Below are positions 1 to 11,531 of a DNA stretch of 64,000 nucleotides, one piece after another. Source of the stretch: Molossus alvarezi (taxonomy: Eukaryota; Chordata; Mammalia; Chiroptera; Molossidae); assembly GCA_037176705.1 (NCBI GenBank), contig CM073886.1, forward strand, positions 16,390,501-16,454,500. Direction: 5' to 3'. Positions within the stretch are counted from its first letter, which is position 1. Each line of letters begins with the position of its first letter. The translations under genes and the position numbers were made by a program. The notes below the pieces were generated by a model, which worked only from the letters and a program-made list of their open reading frames with translations, made no database searches and was not told the origin of the DNA.

Positions 1-2437
1 GCCTTTCCATTTTGATGGTTCTTTCTTTTGCTGTGCAGAAGCTTTTAAGTTTGATGTAGTCCCATGTGTTCATCTTTTTCTTTGTTTCTGTTGCCTTAGG
101 TGACGCAGCAGAGAAAATGCTCCTGTGTATGATGTCCGAAATTTTGTTGCCTACATTTTCTTCTAGGATTTTTATGGATTCACGGGTCACATTTAAGTCT
201 TTTATTCATTTTGAGTTTATTTTTGTGTATGGTGTAAGTTGATGGTCTAGTTTCATTTTTTTTTTTTTGTATGTAGCTGTCCAATTTTCCCAACACCCTT
301 TATTAAAGAGGCTGTCTTTACTCCATTGTATGCTCTTGCCTCCTTTGTCAAATATTAATTGAGCATAGTGTCTTGGGTCCATTTCTGGGTTCTCTGTTCT
401 GTTCCACTGGTCCATATGCCTGTTCTTGTGCCAGTGCCAGGCTGTTTTGATTACAGTCGCTTTGTAGTATAACCTGATATCTGGTTTTGTGATCTCACCT
501 ACTTAGTCCTTCTTTTTCAAGATTGCTGTTGCTATTGGGGGTCTTTTTTGGTTCCATATGAACTTTTGAAGTATTTGTTCTAGTTCTGTGAAATATGTCA
601 TTGGTATTTTGATGGGGATTGCATTGAATCTATAGATTGCTTTGGGTAATATGGACATTTTAATGATGTTAATTCAATCCATGAACAAGGTATGTGCTTC
701 CACTTTTTTATATCTTCCTCTATTTCTTTTTTCAATGTCCTGTAGTTTTCTGCAAATAGGTCCTTTACTTCTTTGGTTAAGTTTATTCCTAGGTATCTTA
801 ATTTTTTTGCCGATGGTAAATGGGATTGTTTTTTCAGTTTCTCTTTCTGTGAGTTCATCAATAGTGTATATAAGAATGCTGTCGATTTCTTGACATTAAT
901 TTTGTATCCTGCTACTTTGCCAAATTCATTTATTAAGTCTAGTAGATTTTTGATGGACTCTTTAGGGTTTCCTATGCATAATATCATGTCATCTGCAAAT
1001 AATGACAGTTTCACTTCCTCCTTTCCAATTTGGATCCCTTTTATTTTTTCTTCATGTCTGATTGCTGTGGCTAAGACTTCCAGTACTATGTTAAATAAGA
1101 GTGGCAAAAGTGGGCATCCCTGTCTTGTTCCTGTTCTTAAGGGAAATGCTTATAGTTTCTTCTCTTTGAGTATGATATTGGCTATAGGTCTTTCATATAT
1201 GGACTTTATTATGTCGAGATACAATCCCTGTATTCCCACATTGCTGAGTGTTTTTATCAGAAATAAGTGCTGGATTTTGTAGAATGCTTTTTCAGCATCT
1301 GTTGATATGATCGTGTGGTTTTTATTCTTCATTTTGTTTATGTGGTGTATCATATTTATTGATTTGTGAATATTGTGCCAGTCTTGCATCCCTGGGATGA
1401 ATCCCACTTGGTCATGGTGAATAATTTTTTTGATGTATTGCTGGATCCGATTTGCTAGTATTTTTTTTTTTTTTTTATCCTCACCCGAGGACATTTTTCC
1501 ATTTTTTGTTCAGGTAGAGTGGGAGGAAGAGAGAGGAACAGAGAGAGAGAGAAACATTGATGCGAAAGGAACACATCGAGTGGCTGCCACCCGCACAACC
1601 AACCAGGGCCGGGGACAAACTGCAACCGAGGTACGTGCCCTTAGCGGGAACCGAACCTGGGTCTCTCAGGACCGCAGTCCGACGCTCTAACCGCTGAGCC
1701 AAACTGGCCAGGGCCGATTTGCTAGTATTTTGTTCAGGATTTTGGCATCCATGTTCATCAGGGATATTGGCCTGTAGTTTTCTTTCTTTGTACTGTATTT
1801 TTCTGGTTTTGGAATTAGAATTATGTTGGCTTCGTAAAACGAGTTTGCAAGTCTTCCTTCTTCTTGAATTTTTTGAAATAGTTTGAGAAGAATGGATGTT
1901 GGTTCTTTTTTGAATGTTTGGTAAAACTTCCCCGTGAAGCGGGGCCTGGGCTTTTGTTTGCTGGGAGAGTCTTGATTACCTCTTCAATTTCCTTAGTTGT
2001 TATTGGTCTGTTCAAGTTTTCTCTCTCTTCCGGGCCCAGTTTTGAGAGACTGTGTGTTTTAGAAATTTGTCCATTTTGCTTAGATTGTCAAATTTGTTGC
2101 CATATAATTGTTCATAGTAGTTGTTAATAATCTTTTGTATTTCTGTGGTGTCAGTTGTTACCTGTCCTTTCATTTCTGAGTTTGTGTATTTGGGTTCTCT
2201 CTCTTTGTTTCTCAGTGAGTCTAGCTAGGTGTCCATTAATCTTGTTTATCTTTTCGAAAAACCAGCTTTTTGTTTCATTGATCCTTTGAATTTTTTTTTT
2301 TTTTTGGTCTCCATGTCATTTATTTCTGCTCTGATCTTTACTATTTCCTTCCTTCTACTTACACTGGGGTTTTCCTTTTGTTTGCTTTCTAATTCTTTAA
2401 GTTGTGAGGTTAGACAGTCAATTAGAAAATTTTCTTG
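1..2437 (-). mobile_element. L1 ORF2 fragment, antisense, runs off the left edge
   Basis: Minus-strand reverse-transcriptase ORF2 of a LINE-1. The catalytic FADD motif is encoded at 988-999 (reverse strand), inside a 169-codon open piece at 598-1107 (residues LFADDMIL). Further broken pieces lie at 1150-1494 and 1821-2015. ORF2 runs from about 2437 (upstream) to beyond position 1 (downstream, toward the cysteine-rich end). Frameshifts, stops and a SINE at 1464-1714 kill it. It closely resembles the plus-strand ORF2 at 48566-52264. The right end abuts an L1 in the opposite orientation at 2438. Confidence 0.9.
1464..1714 (-). mobile_element. SINE class A (VES type)
   Basis: Antisense copy with poly(T) on the left and the tRNA-like head ending at 1714. 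The 16-bp TSD cgatttgctagtattt occurs at 1448-1463 and 1715-1730, so it inserted into the antisense L1. Confidence 0.95.
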
Positions 2438-3495
2438 TTGACCCGTGAATCCATAAAAATTCTAGAAGAAAATGTAGGCAACAAAATTTTGGACATCATA
2501 CGGAGCAGAATTTTCACTGATACATCACCTAAGGCAACAGAAATAAAGGAGAAAATGAACACATGGGACCACATCAAACTAAAAAACTTCTGCACAGCAA
2601 AAGAAACAATCATCAAAATGGAAAGGCAATCTACTGTATGGGAGAACATCATTGCCAATGATGTATCAGATAAGAGGTTAATTTCCAATATATATAGAGT
2701 GCTCATACAACTCAACAAAAGGAAGACAAAGAACCCAATTAAAAAATGGGCAGAGGAGCTGAATGGACACCTCTCCAAACAGGACATACAAATGGCCAAG
2801 AGACATACGAAGAAATGCTCAACATCACTAATCATCAGAGAGATGCACATTAAAACAACAATGAGGTATCACCTCACACCTGTCAGAATGGCCGCCATCA
2901 ACAAATCATCAAACAACAAGTGTTGGCGAGGGTGTGGAGAAAAGGGGACTCTAGTACACTGCTGGTGGGAATGCAGACTGGTGCAGCCACTATGGAAAAC
3001 AATATGGTGTTACCTCAAAAAATTAAAAATTGAATTGCCATTTGACCCAGTGATCCCGCTTCTAGGAACATACCCCATGAAGCCTGAAACACCAATCAGA
3101 AAGAATATATGTACCCCCATGTTTGTAGCAGCACTATTTACAATAGCTAAGATCTGGAAACAGCCCAAGTGTCCACCAGTAGATGAATGGATAAAACAGC
3201 TGTGGTACATTTTGTTGGTTGCCAGATGGAAGGGGGGTTGGAGGAATGGGCGAAAAAGATGAAGGGATTAATAAGAACAAATTGGTTGCTAGACTGGCAA
3301 ACCTCAAAGGGAAGGAGGGCTTCGGGGGGTGGGAAGAAATAAACCAAAGAACTTATATGCATATATGCATAACCAATGGACATAGACAACAGTGTGGGAA
3401 AAGGCAGGAGGGGGGCGAAAGTGGGGAGGAGGGGGTCAATGGGGGAAAAATGAGGAACATCTGTAATACATTCAACAATAAAGATTTTAAAAATG
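2438..3495 (+). mobile_element. 5'-truncated L1: ORF2 C-terminus plus 3'UTR
   Basis: A 275-codon open frame (2435-3262) carries the ORF2 C-terminal cysteine-rich motif (CWRGCGEKG...HCWWEC, around 2920-2975) and the IPLLGTYP block. At about 3209 the ORF2 sequence stops short and joins a 3'UTR (ttttgttggttgcc) of the same type as the ORF1-only element at 24681-26879. That removes roughly the last 190 nt of ORF2 compared with the L1 at 48566-52512. G-rich 3'UTR; AATAAA at 3477-3482. Confidence 0.88.
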
Positions 3496-3650
3496 CTTAT
3501 TTTATCTGTTTTTAAAAGTATTGGTAAATTGTTCACAGAAATCTCTTATTTTTAAAACATCTGCTATATCTGCAGCTATCTTTGTATTTATACTTTCTCT
3601 ATCTTTTTGTGTCTCACTAGAGTTTTGATTATGAGTCTCCAGTCCAATTA

Positions 3651-3826
3651 TGGTCAAGGACATGTACCTCTGTTGCAGTTTGATTCCTGGCCCTGGTTGG
3701 GATCGTGTGGGAGGCAACCAATCGATGTGTCTCTCTCACATGATGTTTCTCTCTCCCTTCCTCCCTCCCACTCTATCTGAAAATCAATGGAAAAATATCC
3801 TTGGGTGAGGATTAAAAACAAAACAA
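3651..3826 (+). mobile_element. SINE class A, 5' truncated
   Basis: Begins at tggtcaaggacatg, lacking the tRNA A-box half; the tail (atccttgggtgaggatt) is intact. No TSD recognised. Confidence 0.85.
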
Positions 3827-3831
3827 CTAAT

Positions 3832-4045
3832 GCCCAGCCTGTGTGTCCCAGTGGTTGAGCATGGACCCATGCACTAAGAAGTCGCCAGTTCGATTCCCGT
3901 TCAGGGCACATGCCCAGGTTGTGGGCCAGATCCCCAGTGGGGGGCATGCAGGAGGCAGCCAGTTGATGTTCTCTCTCATTGATGTTTCTATCTCTCCCCC
4001 CTTCTCCCTTCCTTTCTCTTTAAAATTAATAAAGAGAGAAAGAAA
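3832..4045 (+). mobile_element. SINE class B
   Basis: Complete class B copy lying directly behind another SINE. B-box-like gttcgattccc at about 3889; tail aaaattaataaagaga. Confidence 0.9.
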
Positions 4046-4085
4046 ACTAACTTGTGTTTCTGTTGATCTACTTTATTGGATCTTT

Positions 4086-4287
4086 TTTTCAATAAAATTT
4101 TTTTCTTTATTGATTTTAGAGAGAGAGATAGAAACATCAATGTGAGAGAACATCAATTGGCTGCCTCCTGCATGTCCCCCACTGGGAATTTGGCCCACAA
4201 CTGGGGCATGTACCTTGACCGGGAATTGAACCAGCGATCTCCTGGTGCATGGGTTGATGTTCAACCACTGAGCCACACCAGCCAGGC
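4086..4287 (-). mobile_element. SINE class B
   Basis: Antisense copy with tail aataaaatttttttc on the left and head ending in agccacaccagcc. Imperfect TSD: ggatcttttttt / ggttctttgttt. Confidence 0.9.
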
Positions 4288-4457
4288 TGGTTCTTTGTTT
4301 TCTATTTTATCAATTTCTGCTCAATATTATAGCTTTATCAATGTAAATGGCCTGAATACCCCAATTAAAAGGAAGAAATGGACATATTGAATGAAAAATC
4401 ATGATACCCTATATGCTATCTACAAGAAATTTTAATTTATAATTTATTATATATATT

Positions 4458-4460
<3 letters not shown>

Positions 4461-4497
<37 letters not shown>
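4461..4497. repeat. (GT)n microsatellite
   Basis: About 18 uninterrupted GT units lying at the tail side of an antisense SINE; probably arose from its 3' end. Confidence 0.97.
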
Positions 4498-4498
4498 G

Positions 4499-4675
4499 AT
4501 TCTTAGAGAGATGGGAAGGGAGAGGGAGAGAGAAACATTGATGTGAGAGTGAAACATCCATCAGTTGCCTCCTGCATACCCTACCAGGGATCAAGCCTAC
4601 AACCCAGGCATTGAACCAGCAACCTTTTGGTGCATGGGACAACACCCAACCAACTGAGCCACACTGGCCAGGGCT
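4499..4675 (-). mobile_element. Older SINE (class B/C)
   Basis: Antisense; head ends in actgagccacactggccagggct. Its normal tail is replaced by the GT repeat. Confidence 0.85.
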
Positions 4676-5597
4676 TAATTTCTAGTTTCTAATTACATGT
4701 TAGTTATAAACACACAGATCATTAAAAATAAAAGAAACAGATCATGCAAACACTAATCAAAGGGAAGCTAGAGTGACTATATTAATATCAGACAAGGTAA
4801 GTTTCAGAAGCAGGAATATTAAAAGAGATAAAGAGGAATAATTTATACTGATATTAAAGAAGTAATTAATTAAAGTACATAATTAAACTAAAAGTATAAA
4901 CACCTAATAGCAGAGCTTCAAAACATATGAAGCAAAAACTGATAGAACTGAAAAGATAAATAAAAAGAAAAATCCACAAGTAGACTTGGAGATTTCAACA
5001 TTCCTTTCTCAATCATTGATAGAACAAGTAGATAGACTCAATATGGATATCTTGAATAGTATTGTCAACCAATTTGACTAAACTGACATTTTTAGAGCCT
5101 CACACCTAACAACCATAGACTACACATTGTTTTAAAACACCCATGAAATACTTACCAAGATAAGCCATATTTTGGGTCACAAAATAAGTTTGAATAAATG
5201 TCAGAGGATTTAAATCATATAAAATACATCTCCTTACCATAATGAAAACTGAAAATTAAAAAAGAAAGCTATTTGAAGAATAACCAAATACTTGGAAATT
5301 AAATAACATGGTTCTAAACAACCATTGTTCAAAGAAGAAATAACAGTGACATTAGAAAATATTTTGCACTGAATAAAAACAAAACTATGGCACATCAAAG
5401 TGTGTGAGATATACCTAAAGTAGTGCTTAGAAGGAGATTTTTAGTATTAAGTGCTTATATTAAAAAGAGGATAATGGTCTCAATAATCTAAGTTTTCATG
5501 TTTAGTAACTAGAAACAAAAGGAAAGTTAATACCAAAATAAGCAGAAAAAAGGAAATAAAATAAAGAAAGAAGGAAAAAAGAAAAGATAAGAGTGGA

Positions 5598-5811
5598 GCC
5601 CTGGCTGGTTTGGCTCAGCAGTTCGAGCATCAGCCGGTGGACCAATGAGTTGTGGGTTTGATCTGATCAAGGGCACATACCTCAGTTGCAGTTTGGTCCC
5701 CAGACCTAGTCAGGGTTGTGCAGGAACTAACCAATCTCTCTCTCTCTCTCACTCCCACACACACACTCTATCTGAAGATAAATGGAAAAATATCCTCAGG
5801 TGAAGATTTAA
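5598..5811 (+). mobile_element. SINE class A
   Basis: Complete copy with the TSD aaaagataagagtgga at 5582-5597, repeated at about 5813-5828. Confidence 0.95.
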
Positions 5812-6060
5812 AAAAAGATAAGAGTGGAAATCAGTGAAAGAAAACAGAAAATTGGCATCAGAAGCTGGTTCTTTGAAAATATCAATAAACTTAATAAAAT
5901 TTTAGGGGAAAAAAAAGGAAAATTTCCAATATCAGGAATTAAAGAGGAGAAACCATACCTACCCTGGTGGGAGGGGTAATAAGAAAATATTATGAATAAC
6001 TTCTTGGCAACAAATCCAAAAATTTAGATGAAATGGATGAATTTCTTGACACAAACTACC

Positions 6061-6178
6061 ACAGTACCTTGGTTTCAGACTTCTAGCCTCCAGAACTATA
6101 AGAAAATAAATTTCTATTGTTTTAAGTCACCTAGTGTGTAGTAATTTGTTATGGTAGCCTCAGAACACTAATACACTG
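6061..6178 (+). mobile_element. MLT1-type LTR, 3' end only
   Basis: Matches the typical ERVL-MaLR LTR end: ttctagcctccagaac, an AATAAA-like signal (aaaataaatttc), then ttgttatggtagcc and actaataca. Only the last ~115 bp are present. Confidence 0.8.
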
Positions 6179-6181
6179 ACT

Positions 6182-6183
<2 letters not shown>

Positions 6184-6224
<41 letters not shown>
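6184..6224. repeat. (AC)n microsatellite
   Basis: About 20 uninterrupted AC units directly after the MLT1 LTR end. Confidence 0.97.
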
Positions 6225-6225
<1 letters not shown>

Positions 6226-6578
6226 CCTGTGGTCATCTCTTCTGATGCAAACCCCTCCAAATTTGACAAAATGAAAAACTTATTCATGATTTTTTTTTTA
6301 AAAAGAAGAAGAAGAAAAAAAAAACCTGTCAGCAAATAGAATAGAAATAGAAGGGAACTTCTTAACCTTGATAAGAAGCATCTACATAAAACCTACAGGT
6401 AAACTAACATTCAGTGGAGAAAGATTCAATTATTTCTCCTAAGATCAGAAACAAGGCAAAGATATTCAGTCTCACACATCTTATTTAACATTGCAATGGA
6501 GCTCCTATTCAGTGCAACAAAACATGGACAGGAAATAAAATGGATACAGATAGTAAAGAAAGAAGTAAAAGTATCTTT

Positions 6579-6759
6579 TTTGTTTCTGTTGATTTTCAGA
6601 GAGGGGAAGAAGAGAGAGCGAGAGAGAGGTCAATTTGTTGTTCCACTTATTCATGCATTCATTGGCTGATTTTTGTATGTTTCCAGCCAAGGGATCTAAC
6701 CTGCAACCTTGGCATACTGGGATGACGCTCTAACCAACTGAGCTACCCAACCAAGGCCT
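6579..6759 (-). mobile_element. SINE class C (older)
   Basis: Antisense; head reads (reverse strand) ttgggtagctcagttggtta with a tRNA-like B box. TSD taaaagtatcttt at 6566-6578 and 6763-6775. Confidence 0.88.
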
Positions 6760-7082
6760 AAATAAAAGTATCTTTATTCACAGGTAACATAATTAATTGT
6801 CTCTACAAAATCCTAAGGAATCTAGAAAAAAAATTCTAGAATTAACATGTGAGTTTATTAAGGTTATAGGATACAAGGTCAATACACTATAAAAATCAAT
6901 AGCATTTCTATACACTAGTAACAACAAATTGGAAATTTATGTTAATTAACGATAACATCTAAAGTAGTATAAAATATGAAATATTTAGTTAATTTAACAA
7001 AAAGATGAGCAGGACATGTACCCTATAAATGGCAAAATATTTCTGAAAAATTAAAGACCCAATAAATGAAGAGAGTTACTGT

Positions 7083-7352
7083 TGTGTTCCAAATGTGTCT
7101 CCCCCAAAGTCATATTTTGAAATCCTAGTGCCCAATTTAAAGTATTGGAAGGTGGGGACTGTTGGGGGGGGCCCTTCCTCTAAGTGGGGATACTGTGTAA
7201 GTCTATGAACTGGAAGAGGGCCCTTGTATGACCATGCTGGCACCCTGAACTTCAACTTCCATTCTCCAGTACTGAGAAATAAATTGCTGTTGTGTGTAAG
7301 TCACTCGGTTTGTGGTATTTTATTATAGTAGCATGAATAAACTAAGACAGAT
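7083..7352 (+). mobile_element. ERVL-MaLR (MST/MLT1-type) solo LTR
   Basis: Starts gttgtgttccaaatgtgtctccccc, contains ggtggggact and agaaataaattgctg (poly-A signal), and ends tagtagcatgaataaactaagaca. This is the standard MaLR LTR layout, about 270 bp. No internal retroviral gene remains. Confidence 0.82.
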
Positions 7353-7377
7353 ACCATATTCAAGAATTAGAAGACTC

Positions 7378-7620
7378 ACCCTGGCTGATTTTGCTTAGTG
7401 GTTAGAGCGTTGGCCTGCAGACTGGAGAGTCCCAGGTTCAGTTCCCGCTAAGGGCATGTACCTCGATTGCAGTTTGTTCTTGGCCCTGGTTGGGGTCATG
7501 TGGGTGGCAACCACTCGGTGTGTCTCTCTCACATCAATGTTTTTCTCTCTCTCCCCCCTCCCTCCCACTCTATCTGAAGATAAATGCAAAAAAGTCCTTG
7601 AGTGAGGATAAAAAAAATAA
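7378..7620 (+). mobile_element. SINE class A with expanded tail
   Basis: TSD agaattagaagactca at about 7362-7377 and 7674-7689. The second copy follows the AAAG repeat, so the microsatellite lies inside the SINE tail. Confidence 0.95.
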
Positions 7621-7621
7621 T

Positions 7622-7622
<1 letters not shown>

Positions 7623-7661
<39 letters not shown>

Positions 7662-7676
7662 AGAAAGAAAGAAAGA
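7623..7676. repeat. (AAAG)n microsatellite
   Basis: About 13 AAAG units with one AAG interruption, between SINE body and distal TSD; a poly(A) tail that became a microsatellite. Confidence 0.95.
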
Positions 7677-7854
7677 ATTAGAAGACTCAATATTTACATG
7701 TCAATTTCCCCAAAGTTGATCTATGGATTCAATGCAATCCCAATCAAAATCCCATAAGGCATTTTAAAAAGAAACTCACAAGTTGAATAAACAATGTATA
7801 TGGAAAAATCAGGGACTTAGAAGCACCAAAGGTCATTCTGTCTATTGTAGAAGG

Positions 7855-8345
7855 GATTAAAGGAACAAGACCAGAAATAGGAAGGCCAGTTTATTGCTTA
7901 ATTACCCAGGCTTGTGATTGTGGCAACAGTGGCAATGAAGATGGAGAAAAATGGGTAGGTTTGAGAGAGATGAAAGAAACAAAGACCAAGAGGGTTTGGA
8001 GATTAAGTGTTGAAGTGGAGGGATCAAGAATAACTCCCAGATTTCTGGTAGGGGAAACTGGGTGGGTCATGGGGGTATTCATTGTGATAGAAGACACAAG
8101 AAAACTAACTGTGAGAGTAGAAATGATAATATTCACTTAGGAAATGATGTTAAAAGATCCTTTGACAGAGGCGAAAGGACATGTCCAGCAGGCAGCTGCA
8201 TTTATAAGAATTGCTCTGGATTGGAGGTGCACATTTAGGAGTTATCAGCAAAGAGATGGCAACTGAAAACAGAAGTGGATGAAATATCCCAGGCGGTGTG
8301 TAGAGTAAGAACAGGGGATCTAAGGTCAACCTACTGAAGTGTTCT
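7855..8345 (-). mobile_element. L2-type LINE remnant
   Basis: The minus strand keeps an 81-codon open piece (7891-8136) with RNLGVILDPSTST, matching the NLGVILD block of CR1/L2 reverse transcriptases. Flanking sequence reads as the same LINE class. Confidence 0.65.
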
Positions 8346-8349
8346 AAGG

Positions 8350-9235
8350 ATGTGGAGAATGAGCTGGATGGGGATAAGAGTACTAGGAAAAACTGGTTTG
8401 GAAGTTACTGCTTTAGTTTTGTTGCTGCTGTGGTGGTTTACACCAAGGCAGAGGAAGTGAAAGTAGAAACACTTGGATTGATTCCAGTGACTTCTATGCA
8501 GGTATGGGAAGGAGCTTCAATTGGACCAAAGCTTCCATTGCTTGCAACTACAAATTTTGGACCAAGCATTAAAAAACAACTACCTAAAAGCCCCTGAGAG
8601 AAAACAAAAGCAGTACTGGAGGGACATTAACACTTGAAAGAATGAAACTGCTTTAGATGTTTCACATTTTTCATGGTTTTTTAGCCTGAGGGAAGGCTAC
8701 AGAAACTGCCACTCCAGATGGCTAAAACTCCAGTAGAAAACATAGCTTTATTGGTTTGAAGAACCAGAGAACAACTTGTGACAGGTATAACTGCTGGAAA
8801 GGAAGGAGGAACAACCTGGACAGAACAGAAACAGAGATGGAGTGTTCCAAATTCTGCATATAAATTTTGCCCAAATCTCTGGTTGACTCATGAGCAATGA
8901 AAGCATGCACAGGGTTCCAAGCTAAGGCTAAAATAACTGACCTGAGGTTTCAACCACTGCCGTTTTGGCAAAGACAGAATTTCCAAACTGAGTCCAATCA
9001 AGTTAAATGCCTGCTAAAAAAAAATAAAAATAATCAACACTCTTGGCGTAGGGGGAGAATAACAGATTCAGAGTCTCTGAGACATATCATTCACAATTCA
9101 ATTTTACTTGACATGCAAGGACTTATGAAAATGTGTCCTACTCTCAAGAGAAAAGACAATCAATGGAGACTAATCCTATGATAAACAAGACATTACAGGA
9201 GTTAATGTCTTGGATTTTACAGGAGTTATTATCAT
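8350..9235 (+). mobile_element. Old L1 5' region (L1M-type), no gene
   Basis: Around 8920-9180 blocks such as aactgacctgaggttt, gagtccaatcaagttaaatgcctgct and agagaaaagacaatcaatgga resemble L1M-class 5' ends. 8350-8900 is weaker. Lies upstream of an old L1 ORF1 (10190 onward), interrupted by an MLT1 LTR. Confidence 0.5.
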
Positions 9236-9359
9236 TTGTATTGGTGTCCCAGAGCTGCCATAACAAAATACCACAGACTGGATGGCTTGAACTACAGAGA
9301 TTAATTAATTTTCTCACAGTTCTGGAGGTTGGAAGTCCATAATCAAGGTGCAAACAGGA

Positions 9360-9567
9360 CCCGGCCAATGTGGCTCAGTGGTTGAGCATTGACCCATGCA
9401 CCAAGAGGTTCAATTCCCAGTTAGGGCACATGCCCAGGTTGTGGGCCAAATCCCCAGTGGGGGGCAGGCAGGAGGTGGCCAATCGATGTTCTCTCTCATC
9501 AATGTTTCTCTCTCTCCTTCTCCCTTCCTCTCTCTAAAAAACAAACAAACAAACAAAAAACAACAAC
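9360..9567 (+). mobile_element. SINE class B
   Basis: TSD gtgcaaacagg (9348-9358) / gtgccaacagg (9568-9578). Tail of (aaac)n type. Inserted in the MLT1 LTR. Confidence 0.95.
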
Positions 9568-9690
9568 GTGCCAACAGGGTTGGTTTCTCCCAAGGTGTCT
9601 CTATTTGTATGCAGATGGCCTCCTTCTCTCCATATCCTCACATGGCCTTTCCTCTATGCAAATGCACATTCCTGGAGTCTTTTTCTCTTT

Positions 9691-9922
9691 TTATTTTTAT
9701 TTTTCCATTTTTTGTTCAGATAGAGCGGGAGGGAGAGAGGGGAAGAGAAAGAGAGAGAAACATTGACGTGAAAGGGACACATCGAGTGGCTGCCACCCAC
9801 ACGACCCAACCAGGGCCGGGGACAAATTGCAACTGAGGTATGTGCCCTTAAGCAGGAACTGAACCCAGGTCTCTCTAGACCGCAGGCCAACGCTCTAACT
9901 GCTGAGCCAAACCGGCCGGGGC
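9691..9922 (-). mobile_element. SINE class A
   Basis: Antisense; flanked by tctttttctcttt (9678-9690) and tccttttctcttt (9923-9935). Second SINE inside the same LTR. Confidence 0.93.
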
Positions 9923-10102
9923 TCCTTTTCTCTTTATATAAGGACATTAGTCATGTGAACTAGGGCCCGACTGTTATGATTTCATTCAACCTTAATTACC
10001 TGTTTGAAGGCCCCATATCTAAACACAGTCATATTGGAGGTTAGGGCTTTAACATATAATATGGGGGGGCACAATTCAGTCCATAATATAACTGTTCTTA
10101 AG

Positions 10103-10171
10103 AATATATATATGTGTGTGTGTATATTTTATATATTTATATAGATATATTGATATAGATACACACACATA
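10103..10171. repeat. AT/GT-rich simple repeat
   Basis: Mixed (AT)n, (GT)n and TATATAGATA runs ending in (AC)n just right of the MLT1 LTR. Confidence 0.85.
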
Positions 10172-10189
10172 CAAATATTTAGGATATAG

Positions 10190-11531
10190 ACTATCTCAGG
10201 AAAGAGGACAGGAATAGAAACCAATGAAAAATATTAAATGGAAATTCTAGAAAAAAATATATATATATTTAATAAAAAAAAATTCATTGGATGAGCTTAA
10301 TGGCAGATTAGACATTTTAGAAGGAAAGATCAACAAACTAGAAGACAGAGAAATAAAACTATGTATATTGAAGCTTAGAGAGGGAAAAAAAGCATAAAGA
10401 AAAGAATAGCTTCAGTAACTTGTGGGATAAGATCCAATGGTCTAGCACATGAGTAACTGGAGTCCTAGAAGGAGAGGAGAGAGAGAATGACAGAAAAAAA
10501 ATATGTGAAGAAATAATGGATATAATTTCACCATGTTTGGTGACACACACTTAACAGATTCAAGAAACTCAGAAAAATCCAAGCTTGATAAACACAAACA
10601 AAACAACATCTATACATTTCATAATCAAACTGCTGAAAACCAAAGATAAAAAGACAATCTTGAAAGCAGACAAAAGAAAAGTGACACTACAGAAACAGAG
10701 AAAAAAGGATCTGGATTATACTTACTTCTCATGAGAAACAATGAAGTCCAGAGTGCAACGGAATAACACCTTTACAATTTTAAGAGGGAAAAAAATTTAT
10801 TAACCCCAAATTTGTAACCAGTAAAAACCTTTAATATTTAAGGTAAAAAGATATTTTCAGATAAAATTAAGAGAATCTATTGCCAGCAAACCTTTGCTAT
10901 AAAAATGCAAAAGAAAGTTCTTTCTGTAAAGACTGAAGAGAAATTATAATACCTGGAAATTAAACTTTTAAGAAAGAAAGAATGTTGAAAATGGTAAATA
11001 TGAGGGTAAATATAAAATAACATTTTTCATTGTTAATTTTGTTAAAATACATATAACTATTTAAAGCAAACATTAAAGAATTGGATTATAACGTTTACAA
11101 TGGACGTAGATATAATATATATGACAACTATAGCATAAAGGATGGGGTAGGAGTAAATGGATCTGTACAGTTAACAGTTCCTACATTTCTGGTGCAGCAG
11201 TATAACACTGACCCTAAATACACTGGGAAGAATTAAGGATGTACTTTGCAATCTCTAGAGCAAATACTAAAGAAGTATTGTATAGGGGCATTGCTAAAAA
11301 TATTCAATTAATGCAAAAGAAGGTAGGAAAGGAGGAACACTAGAAATTAGAGAGGGCAAACAGCAACCAATTGGTAAGATGGTAAACCTAAATCCAACCA
11401 CAGAAATAATTACATGATATATCAATAAGCAAACATTATTAGAATAAAAAAATTTTTAAAGCAAAACTCATTGCAGTCTAAGAACAATTGACTTTAAATA
11501 AAAACATACAGGCTAAAAGTAAATGGATGGA
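10190..11531 (+). mobile_element. Old L1 (L1M/HAL1-type) ORF1 and spacer
   Basis: Decayed ORF1: gagtcctagaaggagagga (compare the GVPEGEE block) at about 10460, and cttgaaagcagacaaaag and ctcatgagaaacaatga further on. A spacer with atggtaaatatgagggtaaatata (about 10990) follows, then the start of ORF2-like sequence. HAL1 and L1M share these blocks and I cannot separate them by eye. Interrupted at 11531 by an element with TSD; it resumes at 15121. Confidence 0.7.

Larger units (their letters stand above)
3497..4323 (-). mobile_element. Old L1 (L1M-type) ORF2 fragment, antisense
   Basis: AT-rich diverged sequence that reads as antisense L1 RT region (blocks at 3500-3650, 4046-4085 and 4288-4323 around three SINEs). 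It meets a plus-strand old L1 at about 4324, so it may be the inverted 5' part of that element. Heavily decayed. Confidence 0.5.
4324..7845 (+). mobile_element. Old L1 (L1M-type) ORF2, endonuclease to RT region
   Basis: Opens with the decayed ORF2 start (aatgtaaatggcctgaa, compare NVNGLN), continues through the endonuclease and early RT region to about 6060, resumes at 6240-7083, and ends at 7690-7845 with the atcccaatcaaaatccc block. No reading frame survives. Interrupted by SINEs at 4499, 5598, 6579 and 7378 and by MaLR LTR pieces at 6061 and 7083. One host element with nested younger insertions explains the order. Confidence 0.75.
9236..10092 (-). mobile_element. MLT1-type LTR, antisense, split by two SINEs
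   Basis: Antisense MaLR LTR: ccagagctgccataacaaa, ctcacagttctggagg, then after a SINE cagggttggtttctcc and cctcacatggcc, then after a second SINE aaggacattagtcatg, ending cacaattcagtccataata. About 425 bp without the insertions. No coding capacity. Confidence 0.9.

Noticed and set aside
6061..6178. Retroviral insertion with coding genes
   Set aside because: Only LTR ends of MaLR type are visible here and elsewhere; no gag, pol or env sequence was recognised.
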